Under the pieces are notes generated by a model. It did no database searches. It saw only the letters and a list, made by a program, of their open reading frames with translations, and was not told where the DNA came from. Positions 1 through 8,923 of a DNA stretch of 64,000 bases are shown piece after piece. Where the stretch lies: assembly GCF_028710345.1 (NCBI RefSeq), contig NZ_JAQTUH010000002.1, forward strand, positions 1 through 64,000. The letters are read 5' to 3'. This DNA is from Sulfuricurvum sp. GTDB lineage: Bacteria; Campylobacterota; Campylobacteria; Campylobacterales; Sulfurimonadaceae. Numbering within the stretch: the first letter of the stretch is position 1; each line of letters starts with the position of its first letter. The position numbers were made by a program, and so were the translations under genes.

Positions 1-113
1 TGGCTATAGAGAGGGGGAAACGCCCGGTCCCATTCCGAACCCGGAAGCTAAGACCCTCTTCGCTCATAATACTGCATCTTTCAGGTGTGGAAACGTAGGT
101 CGCCGCCTGGCCT
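1..113 (+). rRNA. rrf: 5S ribosomal RNA, 5' end cut by window edge
   Basis: The first bases match the conserved body of bacterial 5S rRNA: the loop-B/C region around CCCATTCCGAACCCGGAAG near 30-50, the AAACGTAGGT segment near 91-100, and the closing GCCTGGCC at the 3' end. Roughly the first 7-10 bases lie before position 1. It is presumably the last gene of a 16S-23S-5S operon transcribed into the window. The 3' end is set by the terminal helix sequence and could be off by 1-3 bases. Confidence 0.93.
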
Positions 114-321
114 TAGAATTTCTCCTTTATTAATAATCACAACCCCTTCTTTTTACAATCACAAATGTTTCTTCTTGCAAATTAAAATCCATCTATTGGC
201 TTTATATTGCTATAACTTAAACATAATTGGCGTATTATAAATAAGTTTTATTTGATAGAATACTCTACTTACTATTTGATTAATACTTATCAATTATAGT
301 ATGACCTTTAAAGGAAATTTA

Positions 322-1851
322 ATGAATCAACTTGTTTTACCATTAACATTTGAAGATATTAACAATCGTTTTAACGCAGTAGATGTTGATTCAAAAATGA
401 TGGAGTTTGTTTCACCAGTTATTGAAACTGAAAAAGAAATTTCAATAATTGCATCTAATATTGATAAATCTGGAAAATTAACTTTTATTTTGGGTCACCC
501 TGGTATTGGAAAGTCAACCTTTTTACATTCTTTAAAATGGCGTAAACATATACCAATACGAGAAGTAATTGATGTTAATGCAAATGATTATTTAGATAAT
601 GGTAATCTCAATTCTTTATATGAAAAAATAAATTTTATTTGTAAAAATGAAATAGTAAATAATGACAAAGGTGTATGTGCTATTGTTATTAATTATTTAG
701 AATATTTGGATGAATATGGTGATGAAATTATTAAAGGATTTTTTAGGCGTTTAAACGGTCTATTGCGTGAAAATCCAGTTTTAATTTTGTGGCCTGTAAC
801 TGATAAGCATGACGTTGACAAGATGCTTTCGTTTTCTAAGCATGTTTCTGGGACTTTGTATCAACGTGATAAGCAAATTATAAATGTCACTGGTCCTGAG
901 AAAAATGAATATGTAAATATTGCTAAAGCAACAATTAAAGTGCTAAATGATGGTGCAGAGTTATCCGATTTTGGATTAACACATGATGACTTAGTAGAAA
1001 CATTTAATAATTTTGTAAAACTACCTTCTATTCAGCAAAATCTACGTGAGTATTATTCTCATGTTATATCTAAGTGGGAATCAAATAGTAATTATTTGTC
1101 TTCTTTAGAGGACAAAATACCAAAACCAACAGAAATATGGTTTATTTTTCCATTTAAAGAAGCAGAATCTATTGTGAACCAATTTGCTAGAAGAGGAACA
1201 AGAATTGATGATGCTTGGACGGCTATTTCAGATAAATTTTCTGATTATATTACTGGTAATACACAAAGAGCAGCAAAATGGAATTCTACAAGATTGCAGC
1301 TTGCACTACATGGAGCATTTAAAACTAGAATAATGTATATTCCTACTAATTTAGTTGTTACTTCAGCAGCCACTTTTTCTGATAATGTAGATTTATTAAC
1401 TCTTATCAATAAGCATACTTTAGATCAACATTGGAAAGATAAAACAGTAACTAAAAAATCTATAATGTCATCTGCTATTTATAAACAGTTAATCAGCGAA
1501 CAATTTCCAGCAGGCAAACGCAAAGGCGGATTAACAGAACAGGCGCTTATTAAAGCTGATCCAATATATAAAGATATCGTTTCATGGATTAGCTCTGGGG
1601 GGTCAGGTAGTGATACTCATTTAAATAAGGCTTTTAGCAAGGGTTTAGAAGCTACTGGTATAAGTAATCTTAAAGTTGAGAAGAAACACCCGTGGATTGA
1701 TAATATTTTCCCAGACATTCAAATTGATTTAGGACATAAAATTATATGTATTGAATTTCATTATACAAATAAAGATGAGCCTTATATTATTGCTGATTAT
1801 GTATTGCGTAAATTAGATACGTATATGACACAAATAGAGAATATAAAATAA
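322..1851 (+). CDS. P-loop ATPase with PD-(D/E)XK-like C-terminal segment, putative defence protein
   Basis: A 509-residue protein that I cannot assign to a named family. A clear Walker A motif, GHPGIGKST, sits at about residues 58-66, preceded by a short hydrophobic strand as in AAA/STAND ATPases. A hydrophobic strand ending in INYLEYLDE near residue 140 may be a degenerate Walker B. The last 60 residues contain a PD followed about 12 residues later by hydrophobic-E-F-H, the layout of a PD-(D/E)XK nuclease core with His in place of Lys, and then a helix with VLRKLDTY. The ATG at 322 was chosen over the one at 301 because AAAGGA at 310-315 is spaced 6 bases before it. The gene is single, AT-richer than the housekeeping genes, and lies directly behind an rRNA operon and before a toxin-antitoxin pair, which suggests acquired defence DNA. 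The ATPase call is firm; the nuclease and defence role are inference. Confidence 0.6.
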   Translation: MNQLVLPLTFEDINNRFNAVDVDSKMMEFVSPVIETEKEISIIASNIDKSGKLTFILGHPGIGKSTFLHSLKWRKHIPIREVIDVNANDYLDNGNLNSLYEKINFICKNEIVNNDKGVCAIVINYLEYLDEYGDEIIKGFFRRLNGLLRENPVLILWPVTDKHDVDKMLSFSKHVSGTLYQRDKQIINVTGPEKNEYVNIAKATIKVLNDGAELSDFGLTHDDLVETFNNFVKLPSIQQNLREYYSHVISKWESNSNYLSSLEDKIPKPTEIWFIFPFKEAESIVNQFARRGTRIDDAWTAISDKFSDYITGNTQRAAKWNSTRLQLALHGAFKTRIMYIPTNLVVTSAATFSDNVDLLTLINKHTLDQHWKDKTVTKKSIMSSAIYKQLISEQFPAGKRKGGLTEQALIKADPIYKDIVSWISSGGSGSDTHLNKAFSKGLEATGISNLKVEKKHPWIDNIFPDIQIDLGHKIICIEFHYTNKDEPYIIADYVLRKLDTYMTQIENIK

Positions 1852-2025
1852 GTTGAATTATATTTGTCTAAAATTACTATCTCTACAATAGGAGTCATGT
1901 ATTCAATCTTCACTTTTTAACTTCATTTCCTTTAATCATTTCTCCTGAACGAATGGAGAAGTGTTACAGTTCACCCCAACTCAGAAGAGTGTTGAGCGAG
2001 TAAAAAAGAATAAACTTATGTCTGC

Positions 2026-2053
2026 TATAATTATATAAAAATGAAATCATTTT
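2026..2053 (+). promoter_or_regulatory. Candidate promoter and BrnA operator upstream of brnT
   Basis: A consensus -10 box TATAAT lies at 2026-2031. Just downstream is a perfect 16-base palindrome, AAAATGA-AA-TCATTTT, at 2038-2053, ending 22 bases before the brnT start. BrnA-type antitoxins are known DNA-binding autorepressors, so a palindrome between the -10 box and the first gene is a natural operator candidate. The position is seen; the function is inference. Confidence 0.4.
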
Positions 2054-2075
2054 GAATTCTTGAAGTGGAGAAGTT

Positions 2076-2369
2076 TTGGATTATAATTTTGAATGGGATT
2101 CCAACAAAGCCAAAAGTAATAGTGTAAAACACAAGATTGATTTTGACCGTGCTGTATCCGTGTTCAAAGACAAAAATGCTATCTCCATTTATGATGATGA
2201 ACACAGTGAGAGCGAGGATCGTTGGGTAACAATCGGCATGGATTATGAAACAAGAACTTTGGTCGTTGTCCATACTTTTATCAGTATTGATGAAAACAAT
2301 TGTAATATACGAATAATAAGTGCCAGAAAAGCAACGAAAAATGAACAAAAAATATACACGGAGCAATGA
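2076..2369 (+). CDS. brnT: BrnT family ribonuclease toxin
   Basis: A 97-residue protein with the BrnT pattern: an N-terminal FEWDSNKAKSN segment, the NSVKHKIDFDRAVSVF helix, a central D-E-H-S-E-S-E-D-RW turn and the C-terminal IRIISARKATKNEQKIY strand-helix. The family folds like RelE and cleaves RNA; the Arg/Lys-rich C-terminal motif belongs to the active site region. Translation starts at a TTG, with GGAG at 2067-2070 six bases upstream; no ATG is available in frame near the conserved N-terminus. It is followed directly by its antitoxin gene, the order typical of brnTA (toxin first). Confidence 0.88.
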   Translation: MDYNFEWDSNKAKSNSVKHKIDFDRAVSVFKDKNAISIYDDEHSESEDRWVTIGMDYETRTLVVVHTFISIDENNCNIRIISARKATKNEQKIYTEQ

Positions 2370-2370
2370 G

Positions 2371-2577
2371 ATGAAAAAAGAGTATGATTTTTCAAAAGGT
2401 GTTCGCGGGAAATTTTATAATGAAAATGCACGGTTTAATATCCCCGTCTATTTGGAGCCTGAGGTTGAAAGTTTTATCGCCAAACTAGCGAAAGAACAAA
2501 AAACAAATATGAGCCAAATCGTCAATGCTCTATTGTTTAAAGACAAAGAACTGATTGAAATGGGAAGTGCACGTTAA
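2371..2577 (+). CDS. brnA: BrnA family antitoxin
   Basis: A 68-residue protein beginning MKKEYDFSKGVRGKFY, the typical BrnA N-terminus that wraps the BrnT toxin. A ribbon-helix-helix-like segment follows (FNIPVYLEPEVESFI, then a helix with KTNMSQIVNALL), which binds DNA as a dimer. In-frame upstream ATG/CTG codons exist at 2320 and 2341, but the ATG at 2371 is preceded by GGAG (2360-2363) at good spacing and matches the family start. It begins one base after the brnT stop, so the pair is translationally coupled. It should neutralise BrnT and repress the operon. Confidence 0.85.
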   Translation: MKKEYDFSKGVRGKFYNENARFNIPVYLEPEVESFIAKLAKEQKTNMSQIVNALLFKDKELIEMGSAR

Positions 2578-2606
2578 GCTTTTACTTTCACCCATTTTCT
2601 CAAATA

Positions 2607-3542
2607 TTACGGTATATAAATCTTATCTATCATCTCTTGATATTCTTTGCGACAATCACTCTCAGATGTAATACCACCACCACTTTTATAGACTAACTTT
2701 CCATTATTATTTTCGATAAATCGTATCGCAACGGCACTGTAGAGGTTTTTGCCATCACAGTAGCCAAAGACTCCTGTAAAATAACCTCTCTCATATGCTT
2801 CTATTTCTTGTATGATTTCTGTCGTTTTTTTCTTGGGTGTACCGCTGATGCTTCCCGCTGGAAGTAGTGATTTGAGGAGTGAGCCGATATTTTTATCCCA
2901 ATCAGATGCTAATGTGCCGCTAATGTGTGAACTTACCTGATGGAGCGTTTTCTCTCCTGTGTTGATGGTGGTGATGGAACGGAACTCTTCGACCGTGATA
3001 TTGGTTGCGACAATCCCTAAATCATTGCGGAGTAAATCAACAATCATCGTATGTTCGGCGAACTCTTTGGGGTCGTTTAAAATCGTCTCGATGGCATTGG
3101 GGTGAGATGCATCGATGGTTCCTTTCATCGGATAGGTGTGGATTTTTTCTTCTTCGATGATGATAAAGGGTTCGGGTGAAAAACAGACAAAGTGATCTTT
3201 TACCCGTAGTTTATAGGGGGCGTGTGCCATAGAGTATATCTCAGCTAACGAGTATGTTGATGTAATCGGTGTCGGCTGTGTGAGGTTTAGGAGATAGCTG
3301 TTACCTGCTTTGATATGCTCTTGGACGAGGGAAAATTTATTGTGGTACTCGTGAAAAGAGATGGGTGTATATAGGGGTTTGTGGGGGAGATTGTTAGAGG
3401 GGGCTGGGCTATTAAAACTAAACTCAATATCGTGGTTCTCTAGCTTCTCCAGTGGATAGCAATGGAGTTTTGAACCGGTAAAATCGGTATAAAAAAAACA
3501 AGGAACCCCTTTTGAGACGAGTTCGCTGAGTCTATCAAACAT
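2607..3542 (-). CDS. pabB: Aminodeoxychorismate synthase component I
   Basis: A 311-residue chorismate-binding enzyme of folate synthesis that aminates chorismate to 4-amino-4-deoxychorismate. The C-terminal signature is intact: PMKGT at about residues 138-142, IVDLLRNDLG near 167-176, and SISGTPKKKT at 231-240. The Lys in PMKGT is diagnostic for PabB (anthranilate synthase TrpE has PIAGT). It is shorter than E. coli PabB because the N-terminal lobe is reduced. The chosen start at 3542 overlaps the pyrB stop as TAATG; a longer reading to 3614 would run inside pyrB. It is the third gene of a bioD-pyrB-pabB operon. No pabC fusion is present. Confidence 0.9.
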   Translation of the reverse strand: MFDRLSELVSKGVPCFFYTDFTGSKLHCYPLEKLENHDIEFSFNSPAPSNNLPHKPLYTPISFHEYHNKFSLVQEHIKAGNSYLLNLTQPTPITSTYSLAEIYSMAHAPYKLRVKDHFVCFSPEPFIIIEEEKIHTYPMKGTIDASHPNAIETILNDPKEFAEHTMIVDLLRNDLGIVATNITVEEFRSITTINTGEKTLHQVSSHISGTLASDWDKNIGSLLKSLLPAGSISGTPKKKTTEIIQEIEAYERGYFTGVFGYCDGKNLYSAVAIRFIENNNGKLVYKSGGGITSESDCRKEYQEMIDKIYIP

Positions 3543-4411
3543 TAGGCAATGAGTGCTTTTAAGACAGCCATACGGATGGAGACGCCGTTTTTTACTTGTT
3601 CGAGCACTTTGCAACGGGAATCTTTGAGAAGAGCATCGTCTATATCAATGTTACGGTGTACGGGTCCTGGATGGAGGATAATGATGTTACGTTTACCCAG
3701 TAACTCTTGAGTGATACAAAAATCGCTGGCGTAATCTTTGAGTGAACCGTAGGTTTGGTGAGAGTGTCGTTCGGTTTGGGTGCGTAGCGACATAATCGCA
3801 TCGACGTTGTCTATGACATCGTGGAGTGAGTGGGTGGTTGGTAGAGAAGTGGTCGGTAAAAAATGTGGAGGGGCTACAAGGGTGATATCCATCCCAAAAC
3901 GGGTGAGAAGCTCGATGTTACTGTTGGCGACACGCGAGTTTTTGATGTCGCCGACGATAGCGATTTTTTTCCCTTTTATCTCCCCAAAATGTTGTTTGAG
4001 GGTGAACAGATCGAGGAGTGCTTGGGTGGGATGAGCATGAGCGCCGTCACCCGCATTGATAATAGAGGCTTTGGTGTGTTCTGCTAGAATATTTGGGACT
4101 CCGGCATGGGCATGACGGACAATCATCGCGTGAGGACCCATAGCATCGAGGTTGAGAGCGGTATCGACGAGGCTCTCCCCTTTTTGGGTAGAACTTTTTT
4201 GTACATCGAGATGAACCACTTCGGCTCCAAGGCGTTTTGCGGCGATTTCAAACGAGCTTTTGGTGCGGGTAGAGTTTTCAAAAAAGAGGGTGATAATGAT
4301 TTTTTCCCGTAAAATAGGATCAAAGTGTCCATCGCTAAATTGTAAGGCATCGTTTAAAACGCTATTGATTTGCTCTACTGAAAAGTCATCGGTTCGGATG
4401 AGATGTTTCAT
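3542..4411 (-). CDS. pyrB: Aspartate carbamoyltransferase catalytic subunit
   Basis: A 289-residue enzyme forming N-carbamoyl-aspartate in pyrimidine synthesis. It has the carbamoyl-phosphate site [12 protein letters not shown] (about residues 44-55), the mobile loop SSTQKGES (73-80), the HPTQALLDL motif near 128 and HPGPVHRN near 248. The length is typical of the short catalytic chains in Campylobacterota. It overlaps bioD by 4 bases at its start and pabB by one at its end, so all three are probably cotranscribed. No regulatory subunit gene pyrI is nearby. Confidence 0.96.
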   Translation of the reverse strand: MKHLIRTDDFSVEQINSVLNDALQFSDGHFDPILREKIIITLFFENSTRTKSSFEIAAKRLGAEVVHLDVQKSSTQKGESLVDTALNLDAMGPHAMIVRHAHAGVPNILAEHTKASIINAGDGAHAHPTQALLDLFTLKQHFGEIKGKKIAIVGDIKNSRVANSNIELLTRFGMDITLVAPPHFLPTTSLPTTHSLHDVIDNVDAIMSLRTQTERHSHQTYGSLKDYASDFCITQELLGKRNIIILHPGPVHRNIDIDDALLKDSRCKVLEQVKNGVSIRMAVLKALIA

Positions 4412-5079
4412 TCGTTATCCTTAGAGTGTGGTGTAATTTTATCCAATAATGCTTGAGCGAGTGCTGGTGTATTGTGTCCGATAAAGTAGAGGTTTTCAAA
4501 ACTATTTTTAAAATAGGGGAGAGAGGTTTGTTTAAAGCTCTCATCATCATGTCGGCAGTTAAAAGTCCATAAATAAGGGATGTCTACGTGTGATAATTTC
4601 TCTAAATTCAATAGTGTATCGTTGATACATCCAAGTCGGCAATGGGTTACGAGAAGGATAGTAGCGTCAAAATGGGTCGCTAAATCAACCATCATGAGTT
4701 TATCATCCAAAGGGGTCATTAACCCTCCCGCCCCCTCTATCAAGACGATATCACACAATTTTTCAATTTTTTCCAACGCATCATCAAAGATTTTAAGATT
4801 CAGAGATTTATTTTTATTGGCAACATAGGGTGCGGCAGGAAGTGATAATGCTAAAGTGACGACATCCCCAACCCGTAATGATTTAAGGGCCAGATTGAGG
4901 GTTGATGCGTGTTTTAAAAGTAAACTGCCATCGGCAGGTAAACCGTTCACACCTGTCTCGATGGGTTTATAGACTCCGACACGGTAACCCATCTGGGTAT
5001 AGGCGTCGAGCAACTGAAGGGTAGTATAAGTTTTACCGATATCGGTATTGGTAGCGCTAATAAAAATTCGTTTAGACAA
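4408..5079 (-). CDS. bioD: ATP-dependent dethiobiotin synthetase
   Basis: A 223-residue enzyme that closes the ureido ring of dethiobiotin from diaminopelargonate, CO2 and ATP in biotin synthesis. The P-loop variant [11 protein letters not shown] sits at residues 7-17, the substrate-binding Lys is in VYKPIETG near 37-43, and the [11 protein letters not shown] motif is at about 112-122. It is the first gene of the minus-strand bioD-pyrB-pabB operon, diverging from the PLP enzyme gene at 5127 across a 47-base gap. Other biotin genes are not in the window. Confidence 0.94.
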   Translation of the reverse strand: MSKRIFISATNTDIGKTYTTLQLLDAYTQMGYRVGVYKPIETGVNGLPADGSLLLKHASTLNLALKSLRVGDVVTLALSLPAAPYVANKNKSLNLKIFDDALEKIEKLCDIVLIEGAGGLMTPLDDKLMMVDLATHFDATILLVTHCRLGCINDTLLNLEKLSHVDIPYLWTFNCRHDDESFKQTSLPYFKNSFENLYFIGHNTPALAQALLDKITPHSKDNE

Positions 5080-5096
5080 GGTTGGGCTCTTTTAGC

Positions 5097-5102
5097 TATA
5101 AT
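5097..5102 (+). promoter_or_regulatory. Candidate -10 box for the PLP enzyme gene at 5127
   Basis: An exact TATAAT lies 24 bases upstream of the 5127 start in the 47-base gap between divergent bioD and the PLP enzyme gene. No good -35 is visible, as is normal for sigma-70 promoters in Campylobacterota. Confidence 0.45.
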
Positions 5103-5126
5103 TGGCGACATTTTAATACAGGTTAG

Positions 5127-6365
5127 ATGATGAATCGCTTTGAAGAGTATACAACACAATTTGTTCAGCAAGTAGGAAAAAAAGAGGGACCGATTAGCCC
5201 TGTGATGATTAACTCGGCATCCTTTGGGTATGGAGATTGTGAAAACGGTGAGGGAATCTTTGATGGCTCTGTAAAAAAACCGCTTTATTCACGCATGGGA
5301 AATCCAACGTCGGCGCAATTGGAGCAGATTTTAGCTCAGATGGACGGTGGTGTTGGTGCGGTCGCGGCATCCAGCGGTATGGGGGCTACGGCGATGGCAA
5401 CGTTGAGTCTCCTCAAAAGTGGTGATGAAATCATCAGTATCGGTGGATTATTCGGGGGGACGTATTCGTATTTTTCCGAAACGCTGGTGCGTTTTGGGAT
5501 TATGACGAAATTTTTTGATGTGGACGAATTGGACGCTATCGAAGCTTCTATTACTGATAAAACAAAAATACTTTTTTTAGAGAGTGTCGGAAACCCCAAT
5601 ATGAGACTTCCCGATATACAAGCCATTGCCGCCATTGCCCAACAATATGGGGTGGTATTGATAGTGGATAATACCATTACCCCATTATGTGTCAAACCGA
5701 TTGCATTGGGTGCCGATATCGTGGTGTATTCGACAACGAAAATTATTACGGGCAATGCGTCTGCTCTGGGTGGGGCGGTTATTTTTCGTGCTATTAATGA
5801 AGGAGAGGATAAGTTTAAAACCACTCGATACGGTGAAGTCCATCCGTTTATCAAAAAAATGGGGGCAATGGCGCTCATAGCAAATGCTAAAAAAAGGGCA
5901 TTACGCGATTTTGGGATGTCGGCAAACGGATTTGGAAGTTACATGACGATGTTAGGGTTAGAGACCTTACCGCTTCGTATGGATAGAATCGTCTCTAGTG
6001 TTGAGAAAATAGCCCTTGCGCTCGATAGTGCAGGATTTGCAATCAATCACCCTGTGTTACCAAGTCACCCTCATTATGCTCGTTATAAAGAGCAGTTTTC
6101 ATCAGGTTGCGGAACATTGTTAACTATCGATATGGGCTCCAAAGAGGCGGCGTTTGCATTTTTAAATTGTTCAAAATTAATCACGATTACCGCCAATATA
6201 GGAGATACCAGAACTCTTGGACTTCATATGGCATCGACGATTTATCGTGATTTCGATGATGCTACACGAAAATTTTTAGGGATTACGGAGGGGCTTATCC
6301 GAATTTCTATCGGTTTGGAAAACCCTGATGATATTATTAATGACTTTATCCGTGCACGTGGGTAA
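5127..6365 (+). CDS. Cys/Met metabolism PLP-dependent enzyme (MetY/methionine gamma-lyase-like)
   Basis: A 412-residue trans-sulfuration family protein of fold type I. The cofactor Lys is K205 in YSTTKIITGNASALGG; the phosphate-binding ASSGMGA is at about 81-87, YSRMGNPT at 54-61 and the pyridine-stacking Asp in LIVDNTITP at 178-186. The C-terminal IGDTRTLGLHMAST and GLIRISIGLENPDDI motifs fit the family. Members include O-acetylhomoserine sulfhydrylase, cystathionine gamma-synthase and methionine gamma-lyase, and I cannot separate these by eye. It is monocistronic, with its own TATAAT box. Confidence 0.85.
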   Translation: MMNRFEEYTTQFVQQVGKKEGPISPVMINSASFGYGDCENGEGIFDGSVKKPLYSRMGNPTSAQLEQILAQMDGGVGAVAASSGMGATAMATLSLLKSGDEIISIGGLFGGTYSYFSETLVRFGIMTKFFDVDELDAIEASITDKTKILFLESVGNPNMRLPDIQAIAAIAQQYGVVLIVDNTITPLCVKPIALGADIVVYSTTKIITGNASALGGAVIFRAINEGEDKFKTTRYGEVHPFIKKMGAMALIANAKKRALRDFGMSANGFGSYMTMLGLETLPLRMDRIVSSVEKIALALDSAGFAINHPVLPSHPHYARYKEQFSSGCGTLLTIDMGSKEAAFAFLNCSKLITITANIGDTRTLGLHMASTIYRDFDDATRKFLGITEGLIRISIGLENPDDIINDFIRARG

Positions 6366-6443
6366 TATTTATGTTAATTATTCCTTTTAAGCCAAAAAAA
6401 ACGTGAGGCTTGATAAAGTATTTTTTTAAAGCTGAGGATAACC

Positions 6444-6746
6444 GTGAGTACAAAAACAGAGCATCAACATGAACATTCTTTGGATCTTCGAGAACCAAAA
6501 AAATATCATGTCTATTTATTAAATGATGATTATACGTCGATGGAGTTTGTAATCGATATCTTGATGGGGATTTTTCGCAAAAGTTATTCCCAAGCGCATC
6601 AGATTATGATGCAAGTGCATCAAAGCGGTCGAGGATTGTGCGGAACCTATTCGTATGAGATTGCGGAGACGAAAATCCATCAGGTGAGCTCGCTGGCACG
6701 TGAGAGTGGATATCCGCTAAAAGCGATACTAGAGGAGGCGTCATGA
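6444..6746 (+). CDS. clpS: ATP-dependent Clp protease adaptor
   Basis: A 100-residue adaptor that binds N-terminal bulky hydrophobic residues and delivers such substrates to ClpAP. It has the core YHVYLLNDDYTSMEFV, with the N-degron pocket residues N-D-D, the Met-rich helix near residues 40-60 and the C-terminal ClpA-binding strand. The start is a GTG preceded by a GAGGAT-like ribosome site. It overlaps clpA by 4 bases (ATGA). Confidence 0.95.
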   Translation: MSTKTEHQHEHSLDLREPKKYHVYLLNDDYTSMEFVIDILMGIFRKSYSQAHQIMMQVHQSGRGLCGTYSYEIAETKIHQVSSLARESGYPLKAILEEAS

Positions 6747-8920
6747 TTAGTGCTGAACTCAATACCATTTTTCAAAAGGCGGTGGCATTAGCACGCCATC
6801 AGCGACACGAATATCTCACCATAGAGCACGTCATGCTCTCCCTATTAAACTCGGCGGAAGGTGCATCGATTATCCAAACATGCGGTGGTGATATCGAGGT
6901 AATCCGCGAATCTTTGGGGCAGTATTTATTGCAAACACTAGAGCCTTTACCCGATGAGGTCAATCAAGAGCCGTTTGAGACGGTGGCGTTAGCGCGGATG
7001 ATTGATGAGATGATGCGCCATGTTAAAAGTGCTCAAAAACAGCATGCCGATGTGGGGGATTTTATCGCGGCGGTGTATGAAGAACACCATACGTATGCGT
7101 GTATGTTGCTCGAAGAGTTTGGGATTACACGGGTTGATTTACTCGAAGCGATTTCACATCGTGAGATAGAGACCGTAGTTGAATCGAATGAAACTGAGGG
7201 TGCATTGGCAAAATACGCGATTAATCTCAACGAACAAGCAAAACAAGGGAAAATAGACCCCGTAATCGGACGTGTTAATGAAATCGAACGCTCTATTCAA
7301 ACCCTTTGCCGTCGTCGAAAAAATAATCCCCTTTTGATTGGAGAACCGGGTGTCGGTAAAACGGCGATTGCAGAGGGATTGGCACTGAGAATACTCTCCG
7401 GCGATGTTCCGAAAATCCTCCAAAATGCAGAAATTTTTGCCCTTGATCTGGGGGCGATGTTGGCAGGGACGAAATATCGGGGTGATTTTGAAAAACGGCT
7501 CAAAGCGGTAATCGATGAAGCCAAAGAGCACCCTAATGCAGTTTTGTTTATCGATGAAATACATACCATAGTCGGTGCAGGTGCGGTTGGCGGGGGGAGT
7601 ATGGATGCCTCTAATCAGCTCAAACCGGCACTTGCTTCGGGTACATTAAAATGTATGGGGGCAACGACTCATGCTGAATATCGAAGTGTTTTTGAAAAAG
7701 ATCGCGCATTAAGCCGACGATTTGCCCGTATCGATGTGAATGAACCTAGCAGTGAAGAGAGTTTTTTAATCCTCAAAGGGCTTAGAGAACGGTATGAAAA
7801 ACATCACGGGGTAAAATATACCGATAAAGCATTGCGCAGTGCGGTAGAACTCTCTAAAAAATACATTACCGATCGATTTTTACCCGATGTTGCGATTGAT
7901 TTAATCGATGAAGCGGGAGCTTCTTTTCATCTTCATCATCATAAACGAACCACCGTATCGCATAGTGATATTGAGACGATTATTGCCAAAATGACAGGTG
8001 TACCAATCTCTAAAATGTCAGGTGATGATACCCTTAAGCTAGCTGGGTTGGAAGGGGAATTACAATCATTGGTCATCGGACAAAACAGTGCAATTACTCA
8101 AGTGGTTCGCTCAATAAAACGCTCATACGCCGGATTGTCACAGCCGAATAAACCGATTGCCTCCTTTTTATTTTCAGGGCCTACGGGGGTTGGAAAAACA
8201 GAGCTAGCTAAATCGCTTGCCTTCTGTATGGGAATCCACTTTGAGCGGTTCGATATGTCCGAATACATGGAAAAACACTCGGTGAGTCGTCTTATCGGTG
8301 CACCTCCGGGATATGTGGGTTTTGAGCAGGGGGGATTGCTCAGTGAAGCGATTCGTAAACACCCTTATACCGTTTTGTTGCTGGATGAGATTGAGAAAGC
8401 CCATCCCGATCTTGTTAATGTATTGCTTCAGGTAATGGACAATGCTACATTGACCGATAATAACGGCTATAAAGCCAATTTTTCCAATGTTGTACTTATT
8501 ATGACCTCTAATGTAGGAGCAACTGAGCGAACCGTGATGGGATTTAATGCCGACAGTTCCATTTCACGTCATGAAGCATTGAAGAGCTTTTTTACCCCTG
8601 AATTTCGTAATCGTCTTGATGCTGTTGTTGAGTTTGCACCGTTGCCGATGTCGGTGGTAGAGGGAATTGTCGATAAATTTATCCGTGAACTCAATATTCA
8701 GCTCAAAGCTAAAAAAGTATCCATCGAATTAAGTGCCCGTGCAAAAGGGTATTTAGCCTCTATCGGTTATGATAAAGCAATGGGTGCACGCCCTTTATCG
8801 CGCGTGATTCAAGAGAAAATCAAAGATCCGTTAGTCGATGAGGTATTGTTTGGAAAACTCCTCAAAGGTGGCAGTGTGACAATCGATTTTGACGAGATTC
8901 TTAGGTTTGATTTTCACTGA
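6743..8920 (+). CDS. clpA: ATP-dependent Clp protease ATP-binding subunit ClpA
   Basis: A 725-residue Hsp100 unfoldase. The N-domain with two Clp repeats spans about 1-145. AAA-1 has Walker A GEPGVGKT at 200-207 and VLFIDEIHT; AAA-2 has Walker A GPTGVGKT near 479-486 and VLLLDEIEKAHPD. The M-domain of ClpB is missing, so this is ClpA rather than ClpB. It feeds ClpP (not in the window). It sits between clpS and aat with 4-base and near-zero spacing, making a coupled N-degron operon. Confidence 0.96.
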   Translation: MISAELNTIFQKAVALARHQRHEYLTIEHVMLSLLNSAEGASIIQTCGGDIEVIRESLGQYLLQTLEPLPDEVNQEPFETVALARMIDEMMRHVKSAQKQHADVGDFIAAVYEEHHTYACMLLEEFGITRVDLLEAISHREIETVVESNETEGALAKYAINLNEQAKQGKIDPVIGRVNEIERSIQTLCRRRKNNPLLIGEPGVGKTAIAEGLALRILSGDVPKILQNAEIFALDLGAMLAGTKYRGDFEKRLKAVIDEAKEHPNAVLFIDEIHTIVGAGAVGGGSMDASNQLKPALASGTLKCMGATTHAEYRSVFEKDRALSRRFARIDVNEPSSEESFLILKGLRERYEKHHGVKYTDKALRSAVELSKKYITDRFLPDVAIDLIDEAGASFHLHHHKRTTVSHSDIETIIAKMTGVPISKMSGDDTLKLAGLEGELQSLVIGQNSAITQVVRSIKRSYAGLSQPNKPIASFLFSGPTGVGKTELAKSLAFCMGIHFERFDMSEYMEKHSVSRLIGAPPGYVGFEQGGLLSEAIRKHPYTVLLLDEIEKAHPDLVNVLLQVMDNATLTDNNGYKANFSNVVLIMTSNVGATERTVMGFNADSSISRHEALKSFFTPEFRNRLDAVVEFAPLPMSVVEGIVDKFIRELNIQLKAKKVSIELSARAKGYLASIGYDKAMGARPLSRVIQEKIKDPLVDEVLFGKLLKGGSVTIDFDEILRFDFH

Positions 8921-8923
8921 TTG

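Noticed and set aside
1940-1960. Hairpin TTCTCC...GGAGAA after the ATPase gene
   Set aside because: The stem is only 6 bp with a 9-base loop and no T-run; too weak to call a terminator.
322-2577. Complete integrative element after the rRNA operon
   Set aside because: No integrase, transposase or duplicated attachment sequence is visible, so only an accessory patch can be claimed.
5336-5878. Open frame of 180 codons opposite the PLP enzyme
   Set aside because: It is an antisense shadow with no start signal and no family features.
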